Position numbers and translations under genes: made by a program. From positions 1 through 21,324 of the forward strand of contig CAYRFV010000070.1 of assembly GCA_964423545.1 (NCBI GenBank): a DNA stretch of 21,324 nucleotides, written 5' to 3'. Below are positions 7,701-17,124 of the stretch, one piece after another; positions within the stretch are counted from its first letter, which is position 1, and every line of letters begins with the position of its first letter. The notes under the pieces are model-generated. The model worked only from the letters and a program-made list of their open reading frames with translations, had not been told where the DNA came from and did not search any database. The stretch is from JALOOE01 sp964423545. Lineage in GTDB: Bacteria > Chloroflexota > Anaerolineae > CG2-30-64-16.

Positions 7701-9437
7701 GATCGCCAGACCGTATCCGGCAGAGCCTGTGGCTGATGTGTTCCAGGTCACCGCGCCGTCGGTGGAGTAACGGACGCCTTCATGGCCTGAGGCAAACAGG
7801 GTGCGGTCGGCCCCGAACGCGGACGAAATCTCCAGCTCTAGCGTCTGGAAATGCGAACCCGGCGGCGCCAACTCGAAGCTGCGCCAGGTGGCTCCGCCAT
7901 CGGTCGACTTGTGCAGGGTGTCATCTTGGGCAACGAATACCGTCTTGTCGGTGCGGTAGGCGGGTGACACTGCCAGTGCCATGGACGTACCAGGGGCAAA
8001 CGGGCCGGCTTGAACCGCCCAGGTCGAGCCGTGGTCGGCTGATCGGTACAAGAGGCGCCGGCCGTTGGTGCGGTCTTCAAAAGCGGCGAACAGGACGCCA
8101 TCGACGGCATACGAGGCTGACAGACGGACCTGGGAAAAGACTGCGTCGTGGCCGGGTGCTTCGCCTATGGCTACGATCTGCCAGCGGCCGCCGCCATCCG
8201 TGCTGCGAAACAGGCCGTTATCGGTGCCGACGAACAGGGTGCGGTCTGTCGCATAGAGCGGTGACGCTGCGATGCTGGCAGCGGCCACGGAGTGAAGTCC
8301 GGCCAGCCAGCGCCATGAGTCCAGCTCATCATCGGTCGTGCCCAGGACGCCGCGATCGGCGCCGGCCAGGAGCGCGCGACATCGGCTCCGCTCGGCGCAG
8401 GCCGCGACAGCGCGGACAGGCATCACGGGCGTGTCTGCATAGCGATCCCAATGTCGGCCATCGGTTGACGTGCTGTACAGCCCCTGCTCGGCAGCGGCGT
8501 AGATGCGATCGCCGGCGACCGCCAGCCGGTGGACTGCGCCGGTGAGACTCGGCGCTGCTTCTTCGATCACGTAGCTGCCGTTCGCAGGTGCGAGGCGAGC
8601 AACGCCCTCCTCAGTGGCGAGCAGCAGTGCACCGTCGACTGCTTGCACCATGTCGACAACGGGCCCAACGGGTAGCGCCTGGATCGTGGCCCAGGTTGCG
8701 CCCCGATCCTTCGTGAGGATCAGACGGTTATCGGCTGTCACCGCAAAGAGTGTGTCATCGGCCGGAAAGGCGCGCGAGAAGGTCGCGACCGTGAGGGAGA
8801 TGACGGATGGGCGGTGCCAGCTATTCCCGCGGTCGACTGAGAGGTGAAGGTCGCCGTTCGCCTGGAGAGCCAACAGCGTGCCGTCCTGGGCAAAGCCGGG
8901 CGACAGCGATACGCGCGCCATATCGTCCAGCGCCGGATCGCCCGCGGGCTCAGGGAGCCCGCCGAGCAAGCGCTCCCAGGTGTCCCCGCGGCTGGTGCTG
9001 CGCAGGATGCTCTCTTCCGTGGCCGCATAGAGGGTCGCATCGGAGCGGAAGTCGGGCGAGATCGCCAGGTCCATGACCGCGAGGCCTGCCCAGGGCGATG
9101 CCGCCAGAAGCGACTCCCACGTTGCGCCTCGATCCGCAGTGCGCACGATGCCATAACCGCCAGTTCGGCCGGTCCGGCCCAGTTTCCAGCCGCCAGCGAA
9201 GGCGATTCCATCGTCGGCGAAGTTGGGAGACACTGCCAACGCCTGCGCAAGGCCTCCATAGGGCCCTGCCGAGCGCCACGCGCCACTCACCGTGGCAGTC
9301 TCCTGGCGAGGCGCCGGGCGGAGCACAGGCTCCGACGCCGTGGAGGCCGTCCGGGCTTCTGCGAAGCCGAGCGCGCCGACAGACAGGATGACAAGCAATC
9401 CTGCTGTTACGGCCCAAATCGGCGCCCCGCGAGTCAT
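4716..9437 (-). CDS. Large secreted mosaic beta-propeller protein (Asp-box, YVTN and TolB-like repeats)
   Basis: This is a 1573-residue exported protein of unknown function. It has a signal peptide (about 1-28, WAVTAGLLVILSVGALGFAEA). Residues about 45-715 hold about a dozen Asp-box (BNR) motifs such as STDGGATWR, STSRGDTWE and SKDGGRTWE. They are paired with a recurring SPxYxxDxTLF strand, as in SPAYRTDKTVF and SPSYTADRTLY. About 717-898 is a jelly-roll-like domain opening VVNGDFESDAAW. About 900-1000 is a Thr/Pro linker. About 1002-1300 is a YVTN-type propeller (RLYVANRG, GYIANYGSNTVTVFD). About 1305-1572 has six TolB/PD40 blades (LFSSDRDGNGDLYRM). The start is ATG 9437, with AGGGGA just upstream and a clean signal peptide after it; an open frame upstream to 9650 runs into the protease gene. 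There is no C-terminal membrane anchor or sorting signal. It lies 94 bases after the S8 protease gene and may be its partner or substrate, which is inference only. Confidence 0.85.
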   Translation of the reverse strand: MTRGAPIWAVTAGLLVILSVGALGFAEARTASTASEPVLRPAPRQETATVSGAWRSAGPYGGLAQALAVSPNFADDGIAFAGGWKLGRTGRTGGYGIVRTADRGATWESLLAASPWAGLAVMDLAISPDFRSDATLYAATEESILRSTSRGDTWERLLGGLPEPAGDPALDDMARVSLSPGFAQDGTLLALQANGDLHLSVDRGNSWHRPSVISLTVATFSRAFPADDTLFAVTADNRLILTKDRGATWATIQALPVGPVVDMVQAVDGALLLATEEGVARLAPANGSYVIEEAAPSLTGAVHRLAVAGDRIYAAAEQGLYSTSTDGRHWDRYADTPVMPVRAVAACAERSRCRALLAGADRGVLGTTDDELDSWRWLAGLHSVAAASIAASPLYATDRTLFVGTDNGLFRSTDGGGRWQIVAIGEAPGHDAVFSQVRLSASYAVDGVLFAAFEDRTNGRRLLYRSADHGSTWAVQAGPFAPGTSMALAVSPAYRTDKTVFVAQDDTLHKSTDGGATWRSFELAPPGSHFQTLELEISSAFGADRTLFASGHEGVRYSTDGAVTWNTSATGSAGYGLAISPAYASDRTVWHTYRSFEGMDGSGTDSGVRRSKDGGRTWEQAAAGLPGINEPYPRPLAASPSYTADRTLYTALGGPLTVRSDHTLYRSLDGGQNWQMLSAAPGNPDPADLVVTVDALGRSIAHMATDSGVWHYAPQCEDRVVNGDFESDAAWVFPSTPRTAGYSDTLANGGHRSVRTGIVAPPDVHSYSTARQSVTIPAGTTSAVLRYAWYPLSAEPPPPASISSAPALELLQALVDGVAPQAAFSGDWQYVLLLDPGGRIIPDAPRMWTRSNAQAWQIVSLDLSAQRGRSVEISFGTLNDGDGRSAAMYVDDVSLTVCWPASPTPAPEPSPTSTPSRTATPGRFWRTHLPLAAGPGDSAWWTETPTATPTPAGTLTATPTDAPTSGASPTPTAPASASHTPTATTSATAVPTAEPIAWPTPHVVGTLALPNGSHPHGLALDTARRRAYVAFHGPEHDGRTLGIVDTERLALLSQVHLSATGAGPNGVAVIEPSGLVVVTQRQTASASIVAPEPPPPAVIGQIATDLLPNGVIVRSGFGYIANYGSNTVTVFDPVTHDALTTLHVGGEPSLFAADPASDDVYLSLHGSNQVQRLSRGAVVATFSDIQEPYGVAFDPMNRRLYVANRGAAHAVTVVNTETGAVIGTISLDREPYGLVVNPRTGHLYVACGDQVKIFRTLDWVPVTTIPAPAGAQEGIALDDVHNLVYLTSGESDTLTAIQDAAPPLVLFSSDRDGNGDLYRMLPDGRNPTRLTFTTDASESSPAGSPDGRAIAFTRLDADGRRHVWLMSRDGGAARPLTSGAWDDILPSWSGDGTHLAFATNRDGNWDIYALRLRDGALTRLTDDPADDTDPDWSWGTGRIAFQSTRGSPNGEIWTMTADGADARRLTTNFNGDHGPSWAPSGDYLTFFGNRAEQTVFRVRSDGSNPMPLLGRQWRPETPAWGPGSAGGWIIFSGYRPDSGYSEIFRMTSAGAGLALLTSNEVNFDYSPGWLPGQ
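6440..6735 (-). repeat. Thr/Pro/Ala-rich low-complexity linker coding region
   Basis: Within the propeller gene this stretch encodes a linker of about 100 residues built on imperfect TPTATPTP, SPTPTAP and ATPTDAPT units, interrupted by FWRTHLPLAAGPGDSAWW. It separates the Asp-box and jelly-roll half from the YVTN and TolB half. Such linkers are common between domains of exported proteins and are likely extended or glycosylated. Confidence 0.8.
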
Positions 9438-9531
9438 TATTCCCCTGTCCTGAGCATGAATCAAGACGTTGGAAGCGTGAAAACGACGCGCAGGTTGCCG
9501 AAACCAGTTATGTGTGCATCGAGAGGGCGAG

Positions 9532-11811
9532 TTACCAGGGCAGCGTGGCTTCGAGGGTGAACGCGTCCCCACTGGCGGGCGGCTGGCCTGCGCCTTCGCA
9601 AGCAATTTGCTGGGCGAACGTGCCATCCCAGCCCTCGATGCCGACGACACCCATCACTGGGGACTGAACAGACTGGTACTGTAATAGCAGGCGGCCGTTG
9701 CGGAAGAAGACTAGCTGGAAGGAGTGCGGCAGGTCGCCAGCATAGCGGCGCACTCCTGCCCATGTCACGACAAACCGGTCGATATCCGGAGTATGCACGT
9801 AGACCTGGCCGCCCAAGGAGGAGAGCCAATTCTGCCAGAGGACATAGACCGCGTCGTTGGGCTGCGCTGCGGTGGGAAGGCATGCGCTCTGCGTGGCGTA
9901 ACCTCCCGAACCGGGTTGGGTGAAAGAAACGAACCCCTTGAAGGAGATCGAGACCGCGCTGTGCGTGTTGCCGTAGAACGACACCGGGAAAGGCAGCGCG
10001 ACTCGACTCGGCGTGTCGTCGGTGGGGTAGACAGGCGCGCCGCCGGCCGCAGGATCGACCCACTGCGTCGGATCATGTTGATGGCTGATGGACGGCAGCC
10101 ATTGCCGGTGGATGCTGGGGACAACCCGCAGACGCACGAAGACGACCTGGGGAGCGCCGGCAAGGGGTGCAACCGCTCTCACCTCAACAACGCCATCGTA
10201 CACGCCTGGGGTGAGCTGGGAGGCGTCTGCCTGGAGTCTGAGCTGGCCTGCCGATCTGGATGAGATGACGCCGCTGCCAGGCTGCGTCTGGAGCCAGGAT
10301 GCGCCATGCACCACGGTCGCCTCCCAGGTGAGTGGCCGGTCGCTCTCGCTGGTGAGCGGAAGCGTCATTTGCGCTTGCTGTCTTCCATCGCCCAGCAGAA
10401 AGGCTGGGGATTGAGCGATTGGGTTCAGCGAAGGCGGATACGCCCATCGCACCGCGCGTCCCACATTCAGCCGGCCCGCGCCGTAGTAGTCATTGCGCCC
10501 ACCGATGTAGGCGTATGGCCCAACCTTGTCCGCAGTGTTTCTCAGAATCTCGGTGACCTCCGCGACTGTCGCTGCTGGCATGAATGTCAGCACCAACGCA
10601 GCGGCGGCCGAGACCAGCGGCGTCGCCATCGACGTGCCGTATTCCAGACCGTAACCGCCTGGGATGGTGCTCCAGATCGGGTCCGGGGCCTGGCCTCCCG
10701 GCGCCACCAGCCCGACATACGGCTTGAATCCGGAGTAGCTGGCCCAATTGTCGTAATGATCGGTCGCCCCAACGGCCAACACCTGCGGTAAGGCTGCCGG
10801 ATAGTAGTCAGGGTTGTTCATGCCGCCGCATGGGGCGCCGCCCTGAGCGCAGTTGCCGGCTGCTGCAACCATCAGTACATTACGGCTGGCGGCATAGGCG
10901 ACGGCGTCTCGCCAGTCCTGGCTATCGCTGAGGCCGCCCAGGCTCAGATTGATGACCGCCGCAGCGTTGTCGGCGGCGCGTCGGATCGCCAGGCCGATGT
11001 GGTAGTAGTCGCCGCTTCCCTGCGCGTCGAGCACTTTCAACGGCAGGACACGCACCTGTGCGGCGAGCCCTGCCACGCCGATCCCGTTGTTGGCGGCAGC
11101 ATTGATGATTCCGCTCACATGCGTGCCATGGCCGTTCTCATCATCCGGGTTCCAGTCGCCCCGCACGTAGTCATAACCTTGCACCACGCGCCCGGCGAAT
11201 TCCGGATGGTCCAGATCGATGCCGGAGTCGATCACCGCTACCACCAACGAATAGGAGCCGAAGGTCAGGTCCCATGCAGCGGCCGCGCCGATGCGGCGCA
11301 TGTGCCACTGGTAGCCGATGTAGGGATCGTCGGGGTAGTCCGTCGCGCGCGCCAGGAAGTTCGGTTCGGCATAGCGCACCCACGGCAGCGCCGATAGCCG
11401 AGCGCTCTCAGCCTGCTCTCGGCCCGGGGTGACGGCAACCAGTCCCATGCCATATTCCGGCTGGACGTCGAGCACTTCCAGGCCCGTGCGCTCTTTCAGC
11501 GCGTCCGCAGCCTGCCGCCACTCGCTGCTTGCGCGATCGGCGTCGAATCGGCCCGTTGGCCGCTGCACCGGGGGTCTCGACTCCGGCTGCCAGGCGACCA
11601 CAACCTCGCCGGCCGCCGCCGGCAGTGAGGCGCCAGATTGCTCATGCGTGCCGTTCGCAAGAAGCGGCCGAGCGTGTCCGGCGGGCTGCACTTCGCGAGT
11701 GAACTCCGGCACTGCGTGGAGGGTTGCTGCCGGGTGAGAAACGACGATCGCGAGCACGGCAAGCAGCACGCCGCAACTGCGACAACTGCGCGACAAAGGG
11801 TGAATACGCAT
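9532..11811 (-). CDS. Secreted subtilisin-like serine protease (peptidase S8) with C-terminal accessory domains
   Basis: The protein has 759 residues from ATG 11811. It has a basic N-terminus and a hydrophobic signal segment (SCGVLLAVLAIVVSHPAATLHA), then a propeptide with an inhibitor-like fold up to about residue 150 (ending near LPWVRYAEPN). The catalytic domain has Asp195 (AVIDSGID), His228 (NGHGTHVSG), oxyanion Asn320 (AAGNC) and Ser394 (GTSMATP), so the triad is complete. About 490-600 is a BACON-like beta-sandwich (PLTWEATVVHGASWLQTQPGSG). The C-terminus resembles nidogen-like FPVSFYGNTHSAVSISFKGF domains and ends without an anchor. The chosen start has AAAGG 9 bases upstream; the frame remains open for 32 more codons into a hairpin and the clpC stop, but those do not look like a leader. 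The natural substrate is unknown. Confidence 0.92.
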   Translation of the reverse strand: MRIHPLSRSCRSCGVLLAVLAIVVSHPAATLHAVPEFTREVQPAGHARPLLANGTHEQSGASLPAAAGEVVVAWQPESRPPVQRPTGRFDADRASSEWRQAADALKERTGLEVLDVQPEYGMGLVAVTPGREQAESARLSALPWVRYAEPNFLARATDYPDDPYIGYQWHMRRIGAAAAWDLTFGSYSLVVAVIDSGIDLDHPEFAGRVVQGYDYVRGDWNPDDENGHGTHVSGIINAAANNGIGVAGLAAQVRVLPLKVLDAQGSGDYYHIGLAIRRAADNAAAVINLSLGGLSDSQDWRDAVAYAASRNVLMVAAAGNCAQGGAPCGGMNNPDYYPAALPQVLAVGATDHYDNWASYSGFKPYVGLVAPGGQAPDPIWSTIPGGYGLEYGTSMATPLVSAAAALVLTFMPAATVAEVTEILRNTADKVGPYAYIGGRNDYYGAGRLNVGRAVRWAYPPSLNPIAQSPAFLLGDGRQQAQMTLPLTSESDRPLTWEATVVHGASWLQTQPGSGVISSRSAGQLRLQADASQLTPGVYDGVVEVRAVAPLAGAPQVVFVRLRVVPSIHRQWLPSISHQHDPTQWVDPAAGGAPVYPTDDTPSRVALPFPVSFYGNTHSAVSISFKGFVSFTQPGSGGYATQSACLPTAAQPNDAVYVLWQNWLSSLGGQVYVHTPDIDRFVVTWAGVRRYAGDLPHSFQLVFFRNGRLLLQYQSVQSPVMGVVGIEGWDGTFAQQIACEGAGQPPASGDAFTLEATLPW

Positions 11812-11837
11812 GGCCGGACGCCTTTCCCAAGAATCAC

Positions 11838-11868
11838 AGCAGCCGCGTGCTTGACGCACACGGCTGCT
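11838..11868 (-). terminator. Strong hairpin between clpC and the S8 protease gene
   Basis: The arms 11838-11850 and 11856-11868 form a 13-bp stem around a 5-base loop in the 95-base gap. One position is G:U in the - strand RNA but C:A in the + strand RNA, so the structure fits the - strand transcript of clpC. The bases after it on the - strand (GTGATTCTT) are only weakly T-rich. It could be a terminator, a partial one, or an RNA-processing stem. Confidence 0.6.
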
Positions 11869-11906
11869 GATCTGTTCCCCTATTGCTTTCCGGCTCGCCT
11901 CGGTCA

Positions 11907-14393
<2,487 letters not shown>

Positions 14394-14436
14394 TTCCGTT
14401 CATCCTTTGGCCGCGTCACACTAGAGAATGCGATCC

Positions 14437-14452
14437 CTGAGTCACTGAGTCG
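14437..14452 (-). repeat. Tandem octamer in the clpC leader
   Basis: CTGAGTCA (14437-14444) is followed directly by CTGAGTCG (14445-14452) on the + strand, between the clpC -10 element and the clpC start. Each unit contains part of the TGAGTCA palindrome. It could be an operator, but no known clpC regulator site (CtsR heptads or CIRCE) matches. Confidence 0.4.
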
Positions 14453-14485
14453 GTCGCGATGCTCTCTTCGGTCTATCTGTTGCGA

Positions 14486-14494
14486 ATTATAGCA
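14486..14494 (-). promoter_or_regulatory. Extended -10 promoter of clpC
   Basis: The - strand reads TGC then TATAAT (hexamer 14486-14491), a perfect housekeeping -10 with the TGn extension. The -35 region is poor (a TTACGA-like hexamer at about 19 bases). The predicted transcript start near 14479 gives a leader of about 85 bases before the clpC ATG at 14393. Confidence 0.7.
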
Positions 14495-14535
14495 CATCCT
14501 CATCGCAGCGTCGTAAGCGGGCATCCCCAAGTGGC

Positions 14536-14572
14536 AAAAAAGGGGCGATGCACTCAGTGCCCTCGCCCCTTT
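14536..14572 (-). terminator. Intrinsic terminator of rpsA
   Basis: On the - strand AAAGGGGCGA (14572-14563) pairs with TCGCCCCTTT (14548-14539) in a 10-bp stem capped by a small inner GCAC/GTGC hairpin, followed by a run of six T (complement of 14536-14541). It lies about 90 bases after the rpsA stop and just upstream of the clpC promoter, so it separates the two units. Confidence 0.88.
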
Positions 14573-14662
14573 GGGATCGCAGTTTGCGCCTGACTCCATG
14601 CACGCCTCGGTTGGCAGGCATCTTTCCGCGCCGCCTGAGCTGAGGCGCTCTCTGTGCCGCGG

Positions 14663-15886
14663 CTACACTGTTCCGGTAGGCTCCGCCTCGGCAACCGGGC
14701 CGTCTGCGGTCAGCACTGTCTCGGCCTCTTCCTGCCAGTCGACCTCCATGTAGGCCTCATCGGCGGCTTGTCTCAAGCTGAGGCCGATGCGCCGTCGCTC
14801 CGGGTCGATGCGGATCACTCGCACCTGCACCTCATCGCCCTCGTGAACGACCTCTTTCGGGTGGCCAATCCGGTAGTCGGCCAGCTCAGAGATGTGGATG
14901 AGACCCTCGATGGTGTCATCCACCTTGGCAAACGCACCGAAATTGGTGAGCTTGGTGATCCGGGCAGTAACCACCTGGCCCACGCTGTAGGTCTGCGCGA
15001 TGACACTCCACGGCTCCGGGCTGAGGCGCCTGAGACTCAGCGCAATGCGCTTCTTCTCTTCATCCACGCCGATGACGTAGACTTGCACCTCTTGCCCGAC
15101 GTGCAGCACCTCGGCCGGATGCTCGACGCGATGCCAGGCAATCTCGGAGAGGTGGATCAGACCGTCCGCACCGCCGAGATCGACGAAGGCGCCGAACGCC
15201 GCCAGGCTCGTGACGATCCCGGTGAGAACATCGCCCTTCTTCAGTTCGGACAGCAAGCGATCCTTCTGGCCCTGGCGCCAATCCCTGGCGGCTGCGCGCT
15301 CTGATAAGATCAGACGATTGCGCTGGCGATCCAGTTCCACGACTTTGAGCCGCATCTTCTGGCCGACAAGCTTGGCCCAGCGTTCCTCGGGATCGCTATC
15401 GGTGTCTTGTTGCGCCTGCCACCGCCCGGAGAGCTGCGACGCAGGCACAAAACCGCGCACCTTGCCGACCTTCACGATCACGCCACCGCGATTGTAGCCG
15501 GTCACAACCCCGTCGAAAACGTCCTGCGATTTGAGGAGCTCATCCGCCTGCCGCCAATCCTGTTCCTGTTGGGCGCGCTGGAGAGAAATCACGACATTGC
15601 CGTCACGATCTTCCGGCTGGATGACATACGCTACCACCGGGTCGCCCACGGTGAGGCTGCTAAGGAACCCGTGCTCAAGATGCTCGAGTTCGCGGCTGTC
15701 AACCACGGCATCCGCCTTGTAGTGGATGTCGACGAAGATCTCACCGGGACTGATGCTGACGATGACCCCGTCCCGGATGTCGCCGGGACGCAGTTTGGGG
15801 ACGCCCAACTCCTCTGCCAGCAGCGCCTCCATCGGATTAGCTTCCGTTGCAGCCTGGGCTGACTGCATTGCCCGCTGTTTTTTCAT
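14663..15886 (-). CDS. rpsA: Ribosomal protein S1 (four S1 domains)
   Basis: This is an RNA-binding protein of the small ribosomal subunit that helps recruit mRNA. Its 407 residues contain four S1 (OB-fold) domains at about 33-107, 117-198, 215-288 and 300-374. The third and fourth are the most canonical (LTNFGAFAKV, GLIHISEL, DPERRRIGLSLRQ). The second has an Asp/Glu-rich insert (DTDSDPEERW). The length matches the short, four-domain S1 of Gram-positive-type and Chloroflexota bacteria, not the six-domain E. coli form. The start is ATG 15886, with a GGAGGAG run about 11 bases upstream; ATG 15868 is possible. It has its own promoter (TATAAT at 15925-15930) and a strong terminator, so it is probably monocistronic. 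Confidence 0.93.
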   Translation of the reverse strand: MKKQRAMQSAQAATEANPMEALLAEELGVPKLRPGDIRDGVIVSISPGEIFVDIHYKADAVVDSRELEHLEHGFLSSLTVGDPVVAYVIQPEDRDGNVVISLQRAQQEQDWRQADELLKSQDVFDGVVTGYNRGGVIVKVGKVRGFVPASQLSGRWQAQQDTDSDPEERWAKLVGQKMRLKVVELDRQRNRLILSERAAARDWRQGQKDRLLSELKKGDVLTGIVTSLAAFGAFVDLGGADGLIHLSEIAWHRVEHPAEVLHVGQEVQVYVIGVDEEKKRIALSLRRLSPEPWSVIAQTYSVGQVVTARITKLTNFGAFAKVDDTIEGLIHISELADYRIGHPKEVVHEGDEVQVRVIRIDPERRRIGLSLRQAADEAYMEVDWQEEAETVLTADGPVAEAEPTGTV

Positions 15887-15924
15887 GCGAAGAAGGGCTC
15901 CTCCTCCAGCGAAGACTGCCCACG

Positions 15925-15954
15925 ATTATAACGGGGGAACGGGCAAAAACGCAA
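15925..15954 (-). promoter_or_regulatory. Housekeeping promoter of rpsA
   Basis: On the - strand TTGCGT (15954-15949) and a perfect TATAAT (15930-15925) are separated by 18 bases. The predicted transcript start is about 30 bases before the rpsA ATG. The -35 matches the consensus only in its first half. Confidence 0.65.
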
Positions 15955-15974
15955 ACCGTCTGACTGCGACGGAC

Positions 15975-16016
15975 ACTCAGCTTCTGGTAAGCAGCGATCG
16001 CCCGTCAGCGGTCAGC
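15975..16016. repeat. Degenerate 7-base repeat between the cyclodeaminase gene and rpsA
   Basis: Heptads ending in CAGC occur in one phase on the + strand at 15975 (ACTCAGC), 15989 (AAGCAGC), 16003 (CGTCAGC) and 16010 (GGTCAGC), with degenerate units between. They fill part of the 164-base gap upstream of the rpsA promoter. No function is evident. Confidence 0.5.
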
Positions 16017-16050
16017 GACTGGAGGTGGAGCCGCTCTCCACGGAAGCGAG

Positions 16051-17031
16051 CTAGAGATTGACTTCCTGGCCGATGCCCTTCTGCCGTGCAAGTTCGTAGA
16101 CCTTCATTGCCGTCGAAACATCCTGGATCGCCAGCCCCACCGACTTAAAGAGCGTGATCTCGGCAGCGTCAGTGCGTCCGGGCTTGCCGGTCACGATCTC
16201 ACCCAGATCGGCGTAGATGTGATCGGCGGTCAGTTCGCCGGCGTTGATCGGCGTTACCACATCGCCTGCCTCGGCCAGGGCTGCACTGCGCAAATCGACG
16301 ACGACTTTGCTCCGCTGGACGGTAAGGGAGTCCAGTTCGCGTGCATCGAGTGAGTGCGATCCGATGCCGTTAATGTGGGCGCCGGGCGCGATCCATTGTC
16401 CATCAAATACCGGGGTCTTGCTGGTCGAAGCAGCGACGATGATGTCGCAACCCTCGACCGCATCGCGCGCGTTCGCCGCTGGGCGCACGGTGATGCCCAG
16501 CGCGCTGCTCATCTCCCGGCAGAAGCGGCCGACCAGTTCCGTCACCGGATCGTAGACGCGCGCCTCGACCACGGGCCGCACAGCGCACACGGCTCGGAGC
16601 TGCGTCTGGGCCTGGATGCCGGCGCCGAAAATGCCGACAACCTTCGCATCGCTGCGGGCCAGATACTTGGTGGCGACGCCGCTCGCCGCTCCGGTGCGCA
16701 TGGCTGTGAGGAACGCGCCGTCCATCAGCGCGATCAGTTTGCCGGTGCGCGGGTCATTCAGTAGCACGGTCGCCAGGATGGTAGGCAGTCCGTGCTGGCC
16801 GGGGTTGTCGGGATAAACCGTCACCACCTTCATCCCGAGCGCGTCCATCCCGCCGATGTAGGCCGGCATGAAGAGCACGACCCCCTTGTGCTGTGGAATG
16901 CGGATCGGGGTGCGCAGCGGCAGTTGCGCCGTGCCCAACTGCTGTTGGCGAAAGGCCTCTTCGACCGCAGTGATAGCGTCGGTCATCGTGAGCGCAGACT
17001 CGACATCTGCGCGGGTGAGCAGGAGCGCCAT
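16051..17031 (-). CDS. Ornithine cyclodeaminase / mu-crystallin family NAD(P)-dependent enzyme
   Basis: This is a 326-residue cytoplasmic enzyme of the ornithine cyclodeaminase/mu-crystallin family. Members convert ornithine to proline, reduce cyclic imines such as pyrroline-2-carboxylate, or act as alanine dehydrogenases; sequence alone does not separate these here. Family features are Lys68 in GMKVVTVYP, Arg112 in TAMRTGAAS, the nucleotide-binding GIFGAGIQAQTQL (133-145), ASTSKTPVF, and the signature TLFKSVGLAIQD near the C-terminus. ATG 17031 has a strong GGAGG 5 bases upstream. The ridA-like gene lies 93 bases upstream on the same strand. RidA proteins hydrolyse enamine/imine intermediates, so a joint role in imine-forming amino-acid metabolism is plausible but inferred. 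Confidence 0.9.
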   Translation of the reverse strand: MALLLTRADVESALTMTDAITAVEEAFRQQQLGTAQLPLRTPIRIPQHKGVVLFMPAYIGGMDALGMKVVTVYPDNPGQHGLPTILATVLLNDPRTGKLIALMDGAFLTAMRTGAASGVATKYLARSDAKVVGIFGAGIQAQTQLRAVCAVRPVVEARVYDPVTELVGRFCREMSSALGITVRPAANARDAVEGCDIIVAASTSKTPVFDGQWIAPGAHINGIGSHSLDARELDSLTVQRSKVVVDLRSAALAEAGDVVTPINAGELTADHIYADLGEIVTGKPGRTDAAEITLFKSVGLAIQDVSTAMKVYELARQKGIGQEVNL

Positions 17032-17067
17032 GGTGTCCTCCGAGATGATCAGAATATGCCCCTGGAA

Positions 17068-17086
17068 GTCGGGTCAGGAGCCCGAC
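17068..17086 (-). other. Small hairpin between ridA and the cyclodeaminase gene
   Basis: GTCGGG (17068-17073) and CCCGAC (17081-17086) form a 6-bp G+C-rich stem with a 7-base loop. No T-run follows on the - strand, so I do not call it a terminator; readthrough into the cyclodeaminase gene is likely. Confidence 0.35.
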
Positions 17087-17124
17087 CGCCAGAGGCGCGA
17101 CAGGAGGCGGCAACGCATCGTGCC

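Noticed and set aside
7472..8545. Long open frame of 357 codons on the + strand
   Set aside because: It lies wholly inside the propeller gene, is very rich in Arg, Cys and Pro, and shows no domain; it is a shadow frame in GC-rich coding DNA.
9438..9650. N-terminal extension of the propeller protein
   Set aside because: The extension is basic and low in complexity, overlaps the end of the protease gene, and would bury a clear signal peptide that starts at 9437 behind a good ribosome-binding site.
14394..14535. CIRCE or CtsR operator upstream of clpC
   Set aside because: No TTAGCACTC-N9-GAGTGCTAA or GGTCAAA heptad pair is present; the GCACTGAGTGC in the rpsA terminator loop is part of that hairpin.
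15994..16001. GCGATCGC palindrome (HIP1-like)
   Set aside because: I noticed one copy, in the spacer upstream of rpsA; a single 8-mer in GC-rich DNA does not support a HIP1 repeat family.
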